A stretch of 20,875 bases of DNA from an uncultured Bacilli bacterium (GTDB lineage Bacteria > Bacillota_I > Bacilli_A > RF39 > UBA660). How positions within the stretch are numbered: the stretch's first letter is position 1; each line of letters opens with the position of its first letter. Location of the stretch: positions 1 through 20,875 of the forward strand of contig CASDHD010000012.1 of the NCBI GenBank assembly GCA_949280095.1, written 5' to 3'. This document shows positions 8,550 to 14,198 of the stretch, piece after piece. A program made the position numbers and the translations under genes. The notes below the pieces were generated by a model. The model was not told the origin of the DNA and searched no databases. It saw only the letters and a list, made by a program, of their open reading frames with translations.

Positions 8550-8580
8550 ACAAAATCTGGAAAAAATAAACTATTTCAAA
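8547..8580 (+). repeat. 34-bp direct repeat, copy 2
   Basis: Perfect copy of 6335-6368. Here it supplies the stop codon of the HEXXH gene and ends 47 bp before the lipoprotein start. The remainder of the copy is a non-coding remnant of the kinase gene end. Confidence 0.9.
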
Positions 8581-8627
8581 AAAGGTAATTCTTTGTTATA
8601 ATAAGTAAGTACGATAGGAGGGAACTT

Positions 8628-9275
8628 ATGAAAAAAGTTCTACTGCTTGTAACCCTTATATTTTTCCTAACTGGATGTGTAAATATAAACGATAGCAGTT
8701 ATGAAAATATTATTTCTTCGGGTTTAAATGAAAGTAAAATTGCGTTTAAGAACAAAACCTCCCAGGGATATAGTTACTATTTACCAAAAGGATTAGTGGT
8801 GCTAGAAGATTTAAATAATAACGTGACTTTAAAAAGTGAGAAATACAATATGTACGTATACATTGATCTGATTAGCTATTTTAATAAAATAGAGGATTCT
8901 TATAAAGAAAATACCACATCCTACTATTCCAAAAAAATAATAAATGACGATAAGTTTGGGTACCTAGAAATAAATTTAAGAGAAAATGATAAATATTTAA
9001 TTGAAATTATGTATAATTATGCTAAAATAGAAGTGATAGTAAATAATAAGGACATCAAAGAAATGCTTAGTTATGCGATTTCTTTATTAAGCTCTATCTC
9101 TTATAATGATAAAATTATTGAAAATATGATAGGGGAAGACATTTTAAATTATAATGAAAATGAATATAACATTTTTGAAACAGCCAGTACTGATAATAGT
9201 CTAATAAGACGTGAAAATAGTAGTCTAGATGATGATAATACAAATGTTATACCAGACACAGATTTGATTAATTAA
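8628..9275 (+). CDS. Putative lipoprotein, 215 aa
   Basis: The N-terminus is a typical lipoprotein signal: MKK, a hydrophobic stretch, then the lipobox LTGC with Cys17 as the lipidation site, so the mature protein would sit on the outer face of the membrane. The mature part has no domain I recognise. Residues about 45-160 look like a compact alpha/beta domain (SYYLPKGLVVLED, YVYIDLISYFN), and the last 45 residues are Asn/Asp-rich and probably disordered. The ribosome binding site is AGGAGGG. TATAAT at 8597-8602 is a likely -10, with a weak -35 falling inside the 34-bp repeat. It is the first gene of a closely spaced plus-strand cluster through 11026. Confidence 0.65.
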   Translation: MKKVLLLVTLIFFLTGCVNINDSSYENIISSGLNESKIAFKNKTSQGYSYYLPKGLVVLEDLNNNVTLKSEKYNMYVYIDLISYFNKIEDSYKENTTSYYSKKIINDDKFGYLEINLRENDKYLIEIMYNYAKIEVIVNNKDIKEMLSYAISLLSSISYNDKIIENMIGEDILNYNENEYNIFETASTDNSLIRRENSSLDDDNTNVIPDTDLIN

Positions 9276-9289
9276 GAGGTGAATAGAAA

Positions 9290-10285
9290 ATGGGATTATT
9301 TAATAAACTAAAAAATGCCTTATTTGAAGAAGAAGAAATTGAAATTCCAATTAAAGAAACAACTCCTGAAAATAAGAAGCCAACACCAGTTATTAAAGAA
9401 GACAGTGTGGAAAGTAAGCCAAAACCAAAACCTGAAATTGAAAAAAAGAATATTGATGCTTTACTAGACGATAACAATGAACGTGATTTATTTAAAGCAG
9501 AAAATACCTTTAAATTTCCAGAATTTGATGAAGAAGAGTTTAAATCAAGTTACAAACCACCTATTGAAAAAGTGGAGAAAAAAGATCCAACAATTACACC
9601 AAAAGAAAGTTTTGAACGTGTAAAACCTATTACGTATGATTATGATAAAAAACCAAAACAAACACGTAAAGAAACAGTAAAAAAACAACCAGTAGAAGAA
9701 ACAAACACCAAGAAAGGTTTTAAACCTTCACCTGTAATATCACCAGTTTATGGAGTACTTGATAAAAATTATAAAAAAGAGGATATTATTACTGTAAAGG
9801 AAGAGAATACAAAGAAGAAATTTGATGTAGATGCCATTCGTAAAAAAGCTTTTGGTACTTTAGAGGAAGATATCGAAAAAACATTTGAGTCACCAAAAGA
9901 ATCCTTTTATGATAAGAATAGTGAAAATATTGATGATTTATTATATGACTCTGCAGATGAAAAAATAGACATTTCTTATGAACCACGTGCAGGTAGTCGC
10001 GAAGCAAGAAATGAAAAGCATAGTAGAATGCGATCAGTGGAAATGGAGGAAGTAGAAACCGTTCCAAGTAGCACTCGTAGTACGCGTCGTAGAATAGATG
10101 ATGATGTAGAAGAAAAACGATTAAGTTCTGTAGAACAAGAATTGGCTACAACAAGTAATTTACAAGTATTAGATGAAGAACCACAAAAGAGTGAAGAACA
10201 AAGATTTGAAGAAGATACACTAGAAAATGACTTATTCGATTTAATTGATTCTATGTATGATAGTAGAGAGGATGACGAAGAATGA
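9290..10285 (+). CDS. Acidic, mostly disordered protein, 331 aa
   Basis: I do not recognise a characterised family. The N-terminus MGLFNKLKNALFEEEE could form a short amphipathic membrane-targeting helix, loosely like the N-terminus of SepF, but no SepF core follows. Most of the chain is rich in Lys, Glu, Pro, Asp and Thr and looks disordered. Short non-random segments, TFKFPEFDEEEF (about 73-84) and SPVISPVYGVLDKNYKK (about 147-163), look like conserved linear binding motifs. The acidic C-terminus ENDLFDLIDSMYD could be another. The ribosome binding site is AGAGGTG. Its stop overlaps the start of the next gene (ATGA, 10282-10285), implying translational coupling with the membrane protein that follows. 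A scaffold or adaptor role at the envelope is a guess. Confidence 0.65.
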   Translation: MGLFNKLKNALFEEEEIEIPIKETTPENKKPTPVIKEDSVESKPKPKPEIEKKNIDALLDDNNERDLFKAENTFKFPEFDEEEFKSSYKPPIEKVEKKDPTITPKESFERVKPITYDYDKKPKQTRKETVKKQPVEETNTKKGFKPSPVISPVYGVLDKNYKKEDIITVKEENTKKKFDVDAIRKKAFGTLEEDIEKTFESPKESFYDKNSENIDDLLYDSADEKIDISYEPRAGSREARNEKHSRMRSVEMEEVETVPSSTRSTRRRIDDDVEEKRLSSVEQELATTSNLQVLDEEPQKSEEQRFEEDTLENDLFDLIDSMYDSREDDEE

Positions 10286-10581
10286 GTTTTTGGTTAGATT
10301 TTTTACCGCTTATTATTTATATTTTATTAATAATTTTCTTAATTCTTGGCATAATATTAGGTATAAAGTTAATAATAACATTAGATAAAGTAGAAAAAGT
10401 TGTAGAAGATGTTAATGATAAAGTTCAAACTTTAAATGGATTCTTTCATATTATCGACTATACAACAGATAAAATTGCTTTAGCAACGGATAGAGTTGTA
10501 GATGGAATTGCTTCTATATTTCATAAACTAATGTTTAGTAAAAAGAAAAAAAAGAAAAAGGAAAGTGATGAAAATGAGTAA
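10282..10581 (+). CDS. DUF948/YtxG-like single-helix membrane protein, 99 aa
   Basis: One transmembrane helix (about residues 8-33, very Ile/Leu-rich) is followed by a helical, coiled-coil-like segment (KVEKVVEDVNDKVQTLNGFF) and a poly-Lys tail near the C-terminus. This matches the general plan of DUF948 (YtxG-type) proteins, which in many Bacillota lie beside a YtxH gene, as here. Function is unknown, and the match is by architecture and neighbourhood rather than a diagnostic motif. It overlaps the upstream gene by 4 bp and the YtxH gene by 8 bp. Confidence 0.65.
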   Translation: MSFWLDFLPLIIYILLIIFLILGIILGIKLIITLDKVEKVVEDVNDKVQTLNGFFHIIDYTTDKIALATDRVVDGIASIFHKLMFSKKKKKKKESDENE

Positions 10582-11026
10582 AAAGGGAATGGGAAAATTT
10601 GTTGCAGGTGCAGCTATTGGTGCTGGATTAGGATTATTATTTGCTCCTAAAAAAGGCAGTGAAACAAGAAAAGATTTAAAAGATAAGGCAGAAAAAATTG
10701 CCAAAGATATTAAAAATATTGATCCTAATGAAGTCAAGGAAAAATTAGATAAAAAAGTAAAAGAATTAAAAAAAGATTTAGAAAATCTAAATAAAGAAAC
10801 AGCTAAAGAAATGATTAAAGAGCGCGGGCAAGCTTTATTAAAAAAAGCTGATGAATTAATGGATGTTGCCAAAGAAAAAAGCGCTCCTGTTGTAGAGAAA
10901 GCAGCAAAAGAAATAAAAGAGAAAACAGTTGATATTCTTCAAAGTGCAATTGATAAATTAGAAAATAAAGAAACAAAATCAACAACTACAAAAACTAAAC
11001 AAACGACTAAGAAAAAAACAGCTTAG
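10574..11026 (+). CDS. YtxH-domain protein, 150 aa
   Basis: The N-terminus MSKKGMGKFVAGAAIGAGLGLLFAPKKGSETRKDL (about residues 1-35) has the Gly/Ala-rich membrane segment followed by LFAPKKGSETR that defines the YtxH family. The rest is a Lys/Glu-rich helix with a Thr/Lys-rich tail. YtxH proteins are linked to general stress in B. subtilis, but no activity is known. The ATG at 10574 is chosen because GTGAT lies 4 nt upstream and MSKK is a usual family start; GTG/ATG codons at 10565 and 10568 are possible alternatives. It is the last gene of the cluster and ends inside a terminator. Confidence 0.82.
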   Translation: MSKKGMGKFVAGAAIGAGLGLLFAPKKGSETRKDLKDKAEKIAKDIKNIDPNEVKEKLDKKVKELKKDLENLNKETAKEMIKERGQALLKKADELMDVAKEKSAPVVEKAAKEIKEKTVDILQSAIDKLENKETKSTTTKTKQTTKKKTA

Positions 11027-11035
11027 TCTTTTTTT
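11005..11035 (+). terminator. Terminator of the YtxH gene cluster
   Basis: GACTAAG (11005-11011) pairs with CTTAGTC (11022-11028) and is followed by seven T. The stop codon of the YtxH gene lies in the right arm. Confidence 0.8.
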
Positions 11036-11066
11036 ATCTTCTAGGAAAGTGTTTATCAAAAAATGT

Positions 11067-11095
11067 TTGAAATTTATAAAAAATAGTATTATACT
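11067..11095 (+). promoter_or_regulatory. Promoter of candidate antisense RNA 1
   Basis: TTGAAA (11067-11072), a 17-bp spacer and TATACT (11090-11095) form a strong sigma-A-type promoter. It points toward the 3' end of the minus-strand peptide gene and has no plus-strand reading frame behind it. Confidence 0.6.
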
Positions 11096-11101
11096 TACTG
11101 T

Positions 11102-11139
11102 ATGGTGTTACCAACTCAGATAACGCCTAAGTTTTTTTT
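11102..11139 (+). ncRNA. Candidate antisense RNA 1 (type I antitoxin-like)
   Basis: Transcription from the promoter at 11067-11095 would start near 11102 and soon meet a hairpin, GGTGTTA (11104-11110) with TAACGCC (11121-11127), then eight T (11132-11139). The product would be only about 38 nt, or slightly longer with read-through into a second weak hairpin near 11143-11155. It is antisense to the region downstream of the peptide stop codon. Bases 11105-11117 resemble a segment of the peptide mRNA leader. The assignment rests on promoter, hairpin and position only. Confidence 0.4.
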
Positions 11140-11143
11140 GGCG

Positions 11144-11233
11144 CTAAATAAGCGTCTCTTTTATTATCAAAAGTAAAATGATTACAATTAGTAATATTAC
11201 TATTACTTTAAGAAAATAGTTTTCTTGTTTCAT
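11144..11233 (-). CDS. Type I toxin-like single-helix peptide, 29 aa (locus 1)
   Basis: A 29-residue peptide, MKQENYFLKV followed by an unbroken Val/Ile/Leu stretch of about 15 residues and KETLI, has the plan of short membrane toxins (Fst/TxpA/BsrG and 'holin-like' peptides). The ATG follows GTGAGGTT, a usable ribosome binding site. A sigma-A-type promoter lies about 95 bp upstream, giving a long leader of about 90 nt. An antisense promoter faces its 3' end. The leader segment 11309-11321 can pair with 11105-11117 downstream of the stop (13 bp including three G-U), a typical way of keeping such mRNAs silent. No homology search was possible, and toxicity is inference. Confidence 0.55.
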   Translation of the reverse strand: MKQENYFLKVIVILLIVIILLLIIKETLI

Positions 11234-11329
11234 AACCTCACAGCCTTTCCCCTTCCGAACAAGATCAAAACCCCCTCTAAAAGGACAAAATCTATAAGGC
11301 AGATGCCCGAATCAGTAACACGAGTTGCT

Positions 11330-11357
11330 ATTATAAATGGATAAGTTTAATTTACAA
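11330..11357 (-). promoter_or_regulatory. Promoter of peptide gene 1
   Basis: On the minus strand TTGTAA (11352-11357) and TATAAT (11330-11335) are 16 bp apart. A start near 11323 gives a leader of about 90 nt before the 29-residue peptide gene. Confidence 0.6.
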
Positions 11358-11425
11358 GCATTTCGACAAAACATGTCAAAATATTTTTAAATATCTATTT
11401 AAACTTATAAAAAAAGATTTGCAGA

Positions 11426-11668
11426 CAAAGAAGAACTATGATAGAGTATAAATAGAAAAACGTTAATAGTGATAAATGACTCAGTAGTTATGTTTTATGG
11501 AAAAAAGAGAGTTCATGGAAGGTGAAAATGAACCAAGTAAAAATAACGAAATACCCTTTTTGAATTAACGAACGGTAACGCGTTATAGTTAAAAGTGCAT
11601 GATTATTTCATGAATTAAGGTGGTACCACGGCAAATTCGTCCTTAGGATGCGTTTGGCCGTGTTTTTT
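11426..11668 (+). promoter_or_regulatory. Tyrosine T-box riboswitch
   Basis: The leader holds the T-box sequence AAGGTGGTACCACGG (core 11621-11630) and, further 5', a Stem I closed by 11426-11431 with 11557-11562 and by CGTTA (11461-11465) with TAACG (11544-11548). The internal loop between these stems contains TAC (11552-11554), the expected tyrosine specifier. A hairpin resembling Stem II/IIA follows. The T-box lies just before a terminator hairpin. Uncharged tRNA-Tyr should stabilise the antiterminator and switch on the CYTH gene and tyrS downstream. Specifier and downstream tyrS agree, so the amino-acid assignment is secure. A weak promoter (TCGACA and an A/T-rich -10) may lie at about 11365-11395. 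Confidence 0.9.
11627..11668 (+). terminator. T-box-controlled terminator
   Basis: CACGGC (11627-11632) pairs with GCCGTG (11657-11662), extended by partly paired bases, and is followed by six T. Its left arm overlaps the T-box, so antiterminator and terminator are mutually exclusive. Confidence 0.85.
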
Positions 11669-11685
11669 CTTGGAGGAGAATGGAA

Positions 11686-12231
11686 ATGAATATAGAATAT
11701 GAAGCAAGAATATTAAATATAAATAAGCAAGAGATGATTCAAAAATTAGAAGAATTACAAGCAGAGTTTAAGTGGGAGAAGTTACAAAGACGATATGTTT
11801 ATGATTTTCAACCTGCTCTACCTAATAAGTGGATACGCTTAAGAACAAACGGATTCGAAACAACTTTAACGATTAAAGATATTACTTCTAATAAAATGGA
11901 TGGAACAAAAGAACTTGAAATAACCGTAGATGATTTTGAAAAAACTGCATCTTTATTAAAAGAGCTAGGATATAATCCAAAAGCATTTCAAGAAAATAAA
12001 AGAAGACGTTACTATTTAAATAATGTAGAAATTGATATTGATTCCTGGCCACAAATTCCAGATTATATAGAAGTTGAAGGGAAAAATGAAGAAGAGGTTT
12101 TAAAAACGATAGAACTTTTAGGTTTTTCTAAGAAAGATATTGTTACAGCGGATGTAGAAACTATTTATAAAGAATATGGCATAGATTTACCTAAAATAGA
12201 ATATTTAGAATTGGAGAATGATAGAAAATGA
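11686..12231 (+). CDS. CYTH-domain protein (triphosphatase / class IV adenylate cyclase fold)
   Basis: The 181-residue protein begins MNIEYEAR, the ExExR signature (E4, E6, R8) of the CYTH tunnel fold. Further expected charged positions are WIRLRTNG, TLTIKD, ELEITVDD, KRRRYYL, EIDIDSW and YIEVEG. Members act on triphosphates (inorganic triphosphate, thiamine triphosphate) or make cAMP; the sequence alone does not say which. The ATG at 11686 is preferred over 11680 because the GGAGGAG site is then properly spaced and the family motif starts at residue 4. It is the first gene behind the tyrosine T-box and overlaps tyrS by 4 bp (ATGA), so it should be induced by tyrosine shortage, an unusual control for this family. 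Confidence 0.82.
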   Translation: MNIEYEARILNINKQEMIQKLEELQAEFKWEKLQRRYVYDFQPALPNKWIRLRTNGFETTLTIKDITSNKMDGTKELEITVDDFEKTASLLKELGYNPKAFQENKRRRYYLNNVEIDIDSWPQIPDYIEVEGKNEEEVLKTIELLGFSKKDIVTADVETIYKEYGIDLPKIEYLELENDRK

Positions 12232-13454
12232 CAATTTTTGAAGATTTAAAATGGAGAGGTTTAATTAAAGATATTACTTCTCCCGATTTAGAAGAAAAAT
12301 TAAATAAAGGAGGTATGACTTTCTATATTGGAACAGACCCTACAGCAGACTCTATGCATTTAGGACATTTATCAAGCTTTTTAATTTCCAAAAGATTAAA
12401 AGATGCAGGACATAATCCTATTTTATTAATCGGTGGAGCAACAGGAAGAATAGGAGACCCTCGTCCTACAAGCGAACGTGAAATGAAGTCTATTGAAGAA
12501 ATTGAACACAATATTGATGGACTTACAAAACAAGCAAAAAAATTATTTGGTTTTGAAGTAGTGAATAACTATGATTGGTCAAAAGATATCAATTTTATTG
12601 ATTTTTTAAGAGACTATGGAAAGTATTTTAATGTGAATTATATGCTAGATAAAGACATTATTAGAAGAAGATTAGAAACTGGGATTACTTTCACCGAATT
12701 TTCTTATATGATTATGCAAGCTATGGATTTTCTACATCTTTTTGAAACAAAAAATTGTACACTTCAAGTAGCAGGTAGTGACCAATGGGGAAATATTACT
12801 GCTGGTGTTGATTTAATCAAAAGGAAAATTGGTGGCGAGGCGTATGCATTTACTATGCCACTTGTTACAGATAAATATGGCAACAAATTTGGCAAAAGTG
12901 AAGGTAATGCTTTATGGCTTGATAAAGAAAAAACTTCAAGCTATGAAATTTATCAATATTTAATTAACAGTGATGATGAAAAAGTAATCGATTATTTAAA
13001 AGTATTTACGTTTTTATCACGAGAAGAAATTGAAGAATTGGAACGTAAAAACAAGGAACATCCTGAATTTCGTGAGGCGCACAAGGCTCTGGCACGTGAA
13101 GTTATTGTTTTCTTACATGGTGAAGAAGAGTATGAACGTGCAAAACAAATGAGCGAGTCCTTATTTAGTGAAGATATTACAAAATTAAAGGCTACAGATA
13201 TTATTGCATGCTTAAAAGATATTCCCACATTTAAAATACTAAACGATATATCTTTAGTCGATTTACTTGTAGATGCTTCCATTTGTTCAAGCAAAAGAGA
13301 GGCAAGAGAAATGATAAGTAATGGTGCCATTTCGATTAACAATAAAAAAGAAAATGATCTAGAAAAGATAATAACAAAAGAAGATTCTATAGAAAATAAA
13401 ATTTTAATTGTCAAAAAAGGAAAGAAAAAGTATTATTTAGGCTTTTATAAATAA
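12228..13454 (+). CDS. tyrS: Tyrosyl-tRNA synthetase
   Basis: A class I aminoacyl-tRNA synthetase that charges tRNA-Tyr. At 408 residues it has the usual bacterial TyrS length. Visible features are YIGTDPTADSMHLGHLSS, containing the HIGH motif as HLGH (44-47); GGATGRIGDP; the tyrosine-binding region QVAGSDQWGNITAG; the KMSKS motif as KFGKS (220-224); and a C-terminal S4 RNA-binding domain (SSKREAREMISNGAISINN, in the last 75 residues). The gene overlaps the CYTH gene by 4 bp and is controlled by the tyrosine T-box upstream. Confidence 0.95.
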   Translation: MTIFEDLKWRGLIKDITSPDLEEKLNKGGMTFYIGTDPTADSMHLGHLSSFLISKRLKDAGHNPILLIGGATGRIGDPRPTSEREMKSIEEIEHNIDGLTKQAKKLFGFEVVNNYDWSKDINFIDFLRDYGKYFNVNYMLDKDIIRRRLETGITFTEFSYMIMQAMDFLHLFETKNCTLQVAGSDQWGNITAGVDLIKRKIGGEAYAFTMPLVTDKYGNKFGKSEGNALWLDKEKTSSYEIYQYLINSDDEKVIDYLKVFTFLSREEIEELERKNKEHPEFREAHKALAREVIVFLHGEEEYERAKQMSESLFSEDITKLKATDIIACLKDIPTFKILNDISLVDLLVDASICSSKREAREMISNGAISINNKKENDLEKIITKEDSIENKILIVKKGKKKYYLGFYK

Positions 13455-13479
13455 CAAAATCCTCTTTTCTCATACATTA
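13454..13479 (+). promoter_or_regulatory. SigK/SigE-like promoter of the coat-like gene
   Basis: CATACATTA (13471-13479) matches the sporulation -10 CATANNNTA, with AC 15 bp upstream (13454-13455). The leader would be only about 15 nt. The element lies inside the hairpin that follows tyrS. Confidence 0.35.
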
Positions 13480-13499
13480 AAATGAGAGGAGGACTTTTT
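13460..13499 (+). terminator. Hairpin after tyrS, overlapping the next ribosome binding site
   Basis: TCTCAT (13468-13473) pairs with ATGAGA (13482-13487), and TCCTC (13460-13464) with GAGGA (13489-13493), with a small internal loop; five T follow. It can terminate tyrS transcripts. Because its right arm contains the AGGAGG of the next gene, it would also hide that site in read-through RNA. Confidence 0.5.
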
Positions 13500-13500
13500 A

Positions 13501-13722
13501 ATGTATCAAAATTCTTATCAACTTAAACCAATGAATAACGGGGATCGTCAATTTTTCTTTCCCTTCCTAACAGGAGCTTTAGTTGGAGGTGCTGCAGTAG
13601 GATTAACTCGTCCAAGACCAATTTACAACGTAGCACCACAAAGACCTTTACCACCAATGGGTCCAGGTCCTTATGGAAATTATTCTTATAGTTATTACTA
13701 TCCATATCCTTATGGAAGATAA
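13501..13722 (+). CDS. Gly/Pro/Tyr-rich small protein, possible spore coat component
   Basis: The 73-residue product has a short polar N-terminus, a small hydrophobic Gly-rich segment (FFFPFLTGALVGGAAVGL, about 18-35), and a Pro/Gly/Tyr-rich tail (PMGPGPYGNYSYSYYYPYPYG). Such tails are common in spore-coat and surface proteins that become tyrosine cross-linked, but I recognise no named family. The ribosome binding site is GAGAGGAGG, and a CATANNNTA sporulation-type -10 lies just upstream. A strong terminator follows, so it is probably a single-gene unit. Confidence 0.6.
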   Translation: MYQNSYQLKPMNNGDRQFFFPFLTGALVGGAAVGLTRPRPIYNVAPQRPLPPMGPGPYGNYSYSYYYPYPYGR

Positions 13723-13736
13723 AAAAATAAAAAAGT

Positions 13737-13786
13737 ACCAATTTTGCTAAAATCATAATCCATTTAGCGAATTGGTCTTTTTTTTT
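13737..13786 (+). terminator. Terminator of the Gly/Pro/Tyr-rich gene
   Basis: ACCAATT plus GCTAAA (13737-13751) pairs with TTTAGC plus AATTGGT (13763-13776), interrupted by a small internal loop, and is followed by C and nine T (13778-13786). Confidence 0.85.
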
Positions 13787-13842
13787 GGCAAATCGAGTCT
13801 TTAAATAAGCAAAATAACAAAACAATTATCCAAATTAGCGAT

Positions 13843-13871
13843 TTGCACTTTATTTTTACTTAGTATATAGT
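13843..13871 (+). promoter_or_regulatory. Promoter of peptide gene 2
   Basis: TTGCAC (13843-13848) and TATAGT (13866-13871) are 17 bp apart. A start near 13878 gives a leader of about 58 nt before the 31-residue peptide gene. The -35 overlaps one arm of an 8-bp inverted repeat (13788-13795 and 13839-13846). Confidence 0.6.
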
Positions 13872-13935
13872 GTTCGTGCGAGATGCAAAATCTCTGGTGT
13901 TTGCCACAAATCTATTTAAATGGAGGAGTGGTCGC

Positions 13936-14031
13936 ATGAAAAAATTAGAACTACAAATCATCATCTTTGCTTTAATCATGCTTATCGTAGCACTAATAGC
14001 GATAATAATTCTTTTGATTATCTTCAGATAA
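13936..14031 (+). CDS. Type I toxin-like single-helix peptide, 31 aa (locus 2)
   Basis: The 31-residue peptide starts MKKLELQ and is then almost entirely Ile/Leu/Val/Ala to a final FR, a single membrane helix of the kind seen in type I toxins and small 'holin-like' toxins. The ribosome binding site is GGAGGAGTGG. It has its own promoter, and a convergent antisense RNA unit lies downstream of the stop. Leader segments 13878-13883 (GCGAGA) and 13897-13905 can pair with 14135-14140 (TCTCGC) and 14113-14121 in the 3' region, in the correct order for a long-range 5'-3' closure. The peptide differs in sequence from locus 1 but shares the layout. Function is inferred. Confidence 0.6.
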   Translation: MKKLELQIIIFALIMLIVALIAIIILLIIFR

Positions 14032-14070
14032 ATATCCTAAGGGGCGTTTTGGTTGATTTTCGAAAGGATT

Positions 14071-14100
14071 AAAAAAACACCATCCTACTAAAGGAAGGTG
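14071..14100 (-). terminator. Terminator of antisense RNA 2
   Basis: On the minus strand CACCTTCC pairs with GGATGGTG (one mismatch) across a 7-nt loop and is followed by seven T (14071-14077). Confidence 0.75.
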
Positions 14101-14142
14101 CTACCTAAAACCGGCAAGCACTTAAGAGTAAGTGTCTCGCTC
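14071..14142 (-). ncRNA. Candidate antisense RNA 2 (type I antitoxin-like), about 72 nt
   Basis: A minus-strand promoter at 14149-14177 would start RNA near 14142. The RNA would have a first hairpin, CACTTA with TAAGTG around an AGAG-type loop, and end at a clear terminator (14071-14100). The size of about 70 nt suits known type I antitoxin RNAs. It is antisense to the 3' untranslated region of the peptide mRNA. Its 5' part (GCGAGA, then GTGCTTGCC) resembles the mRNA leader (GCGAGA, then GTGTTTGCC), which follows from the inverted repeats flanking the locus. Confidence 0.5.
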
Positions 14143-14148
14143 AAAATA

Positions 14149-14177
14149 AGTTTAAACTAGTTTTAGAAAAAAGTAAA
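14149..14177 (-). promoter_or_regulatory. Promoter of antisense RNA 2
   Basis: On the minus strand TTTACT (14172-14177) and TAAACT (14149-14154) are 17 bp apart. It is a moderate sigma-A-type match and faces the 3' end of peptide gene 2. Confidence 0.45.
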
Positions 14178-14198
14178 GAAAAATGAAGGAGAAATTTT

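Noticed and set aside
6335..8580. Insertion sequence or integron-like element between the 34-bp repeats
   Set aside because: No transposase, integrase or terminal inverted repeats are present; only a repeat-bounded unit can be claimed.
9789..10067. Minus-strand frame of 92 codons inside the acidic protein gene
   Set aside because: Composition is that of a shadow of a Lys/Glu-rich gene and it has no start signals; the plus-strand gene has coupling and a ribosome binding site.
12992..13414. Minus-strand frame of 140 codons inside tyrS
   Set aside because: It is antisense to conserved TyrS coding sequence, Ser/Ile-rich as expected for an antisense shadow.
13788..13846. 8-bp inverted repeat GCAAATCG / CGATTTGC around 43 bp, overlapping the -35 of peptide gene 2
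   Set aside because: Short arms and a long loop in A/T-rich DNA can arise by chance; it may be an operator but nothing else supports it.
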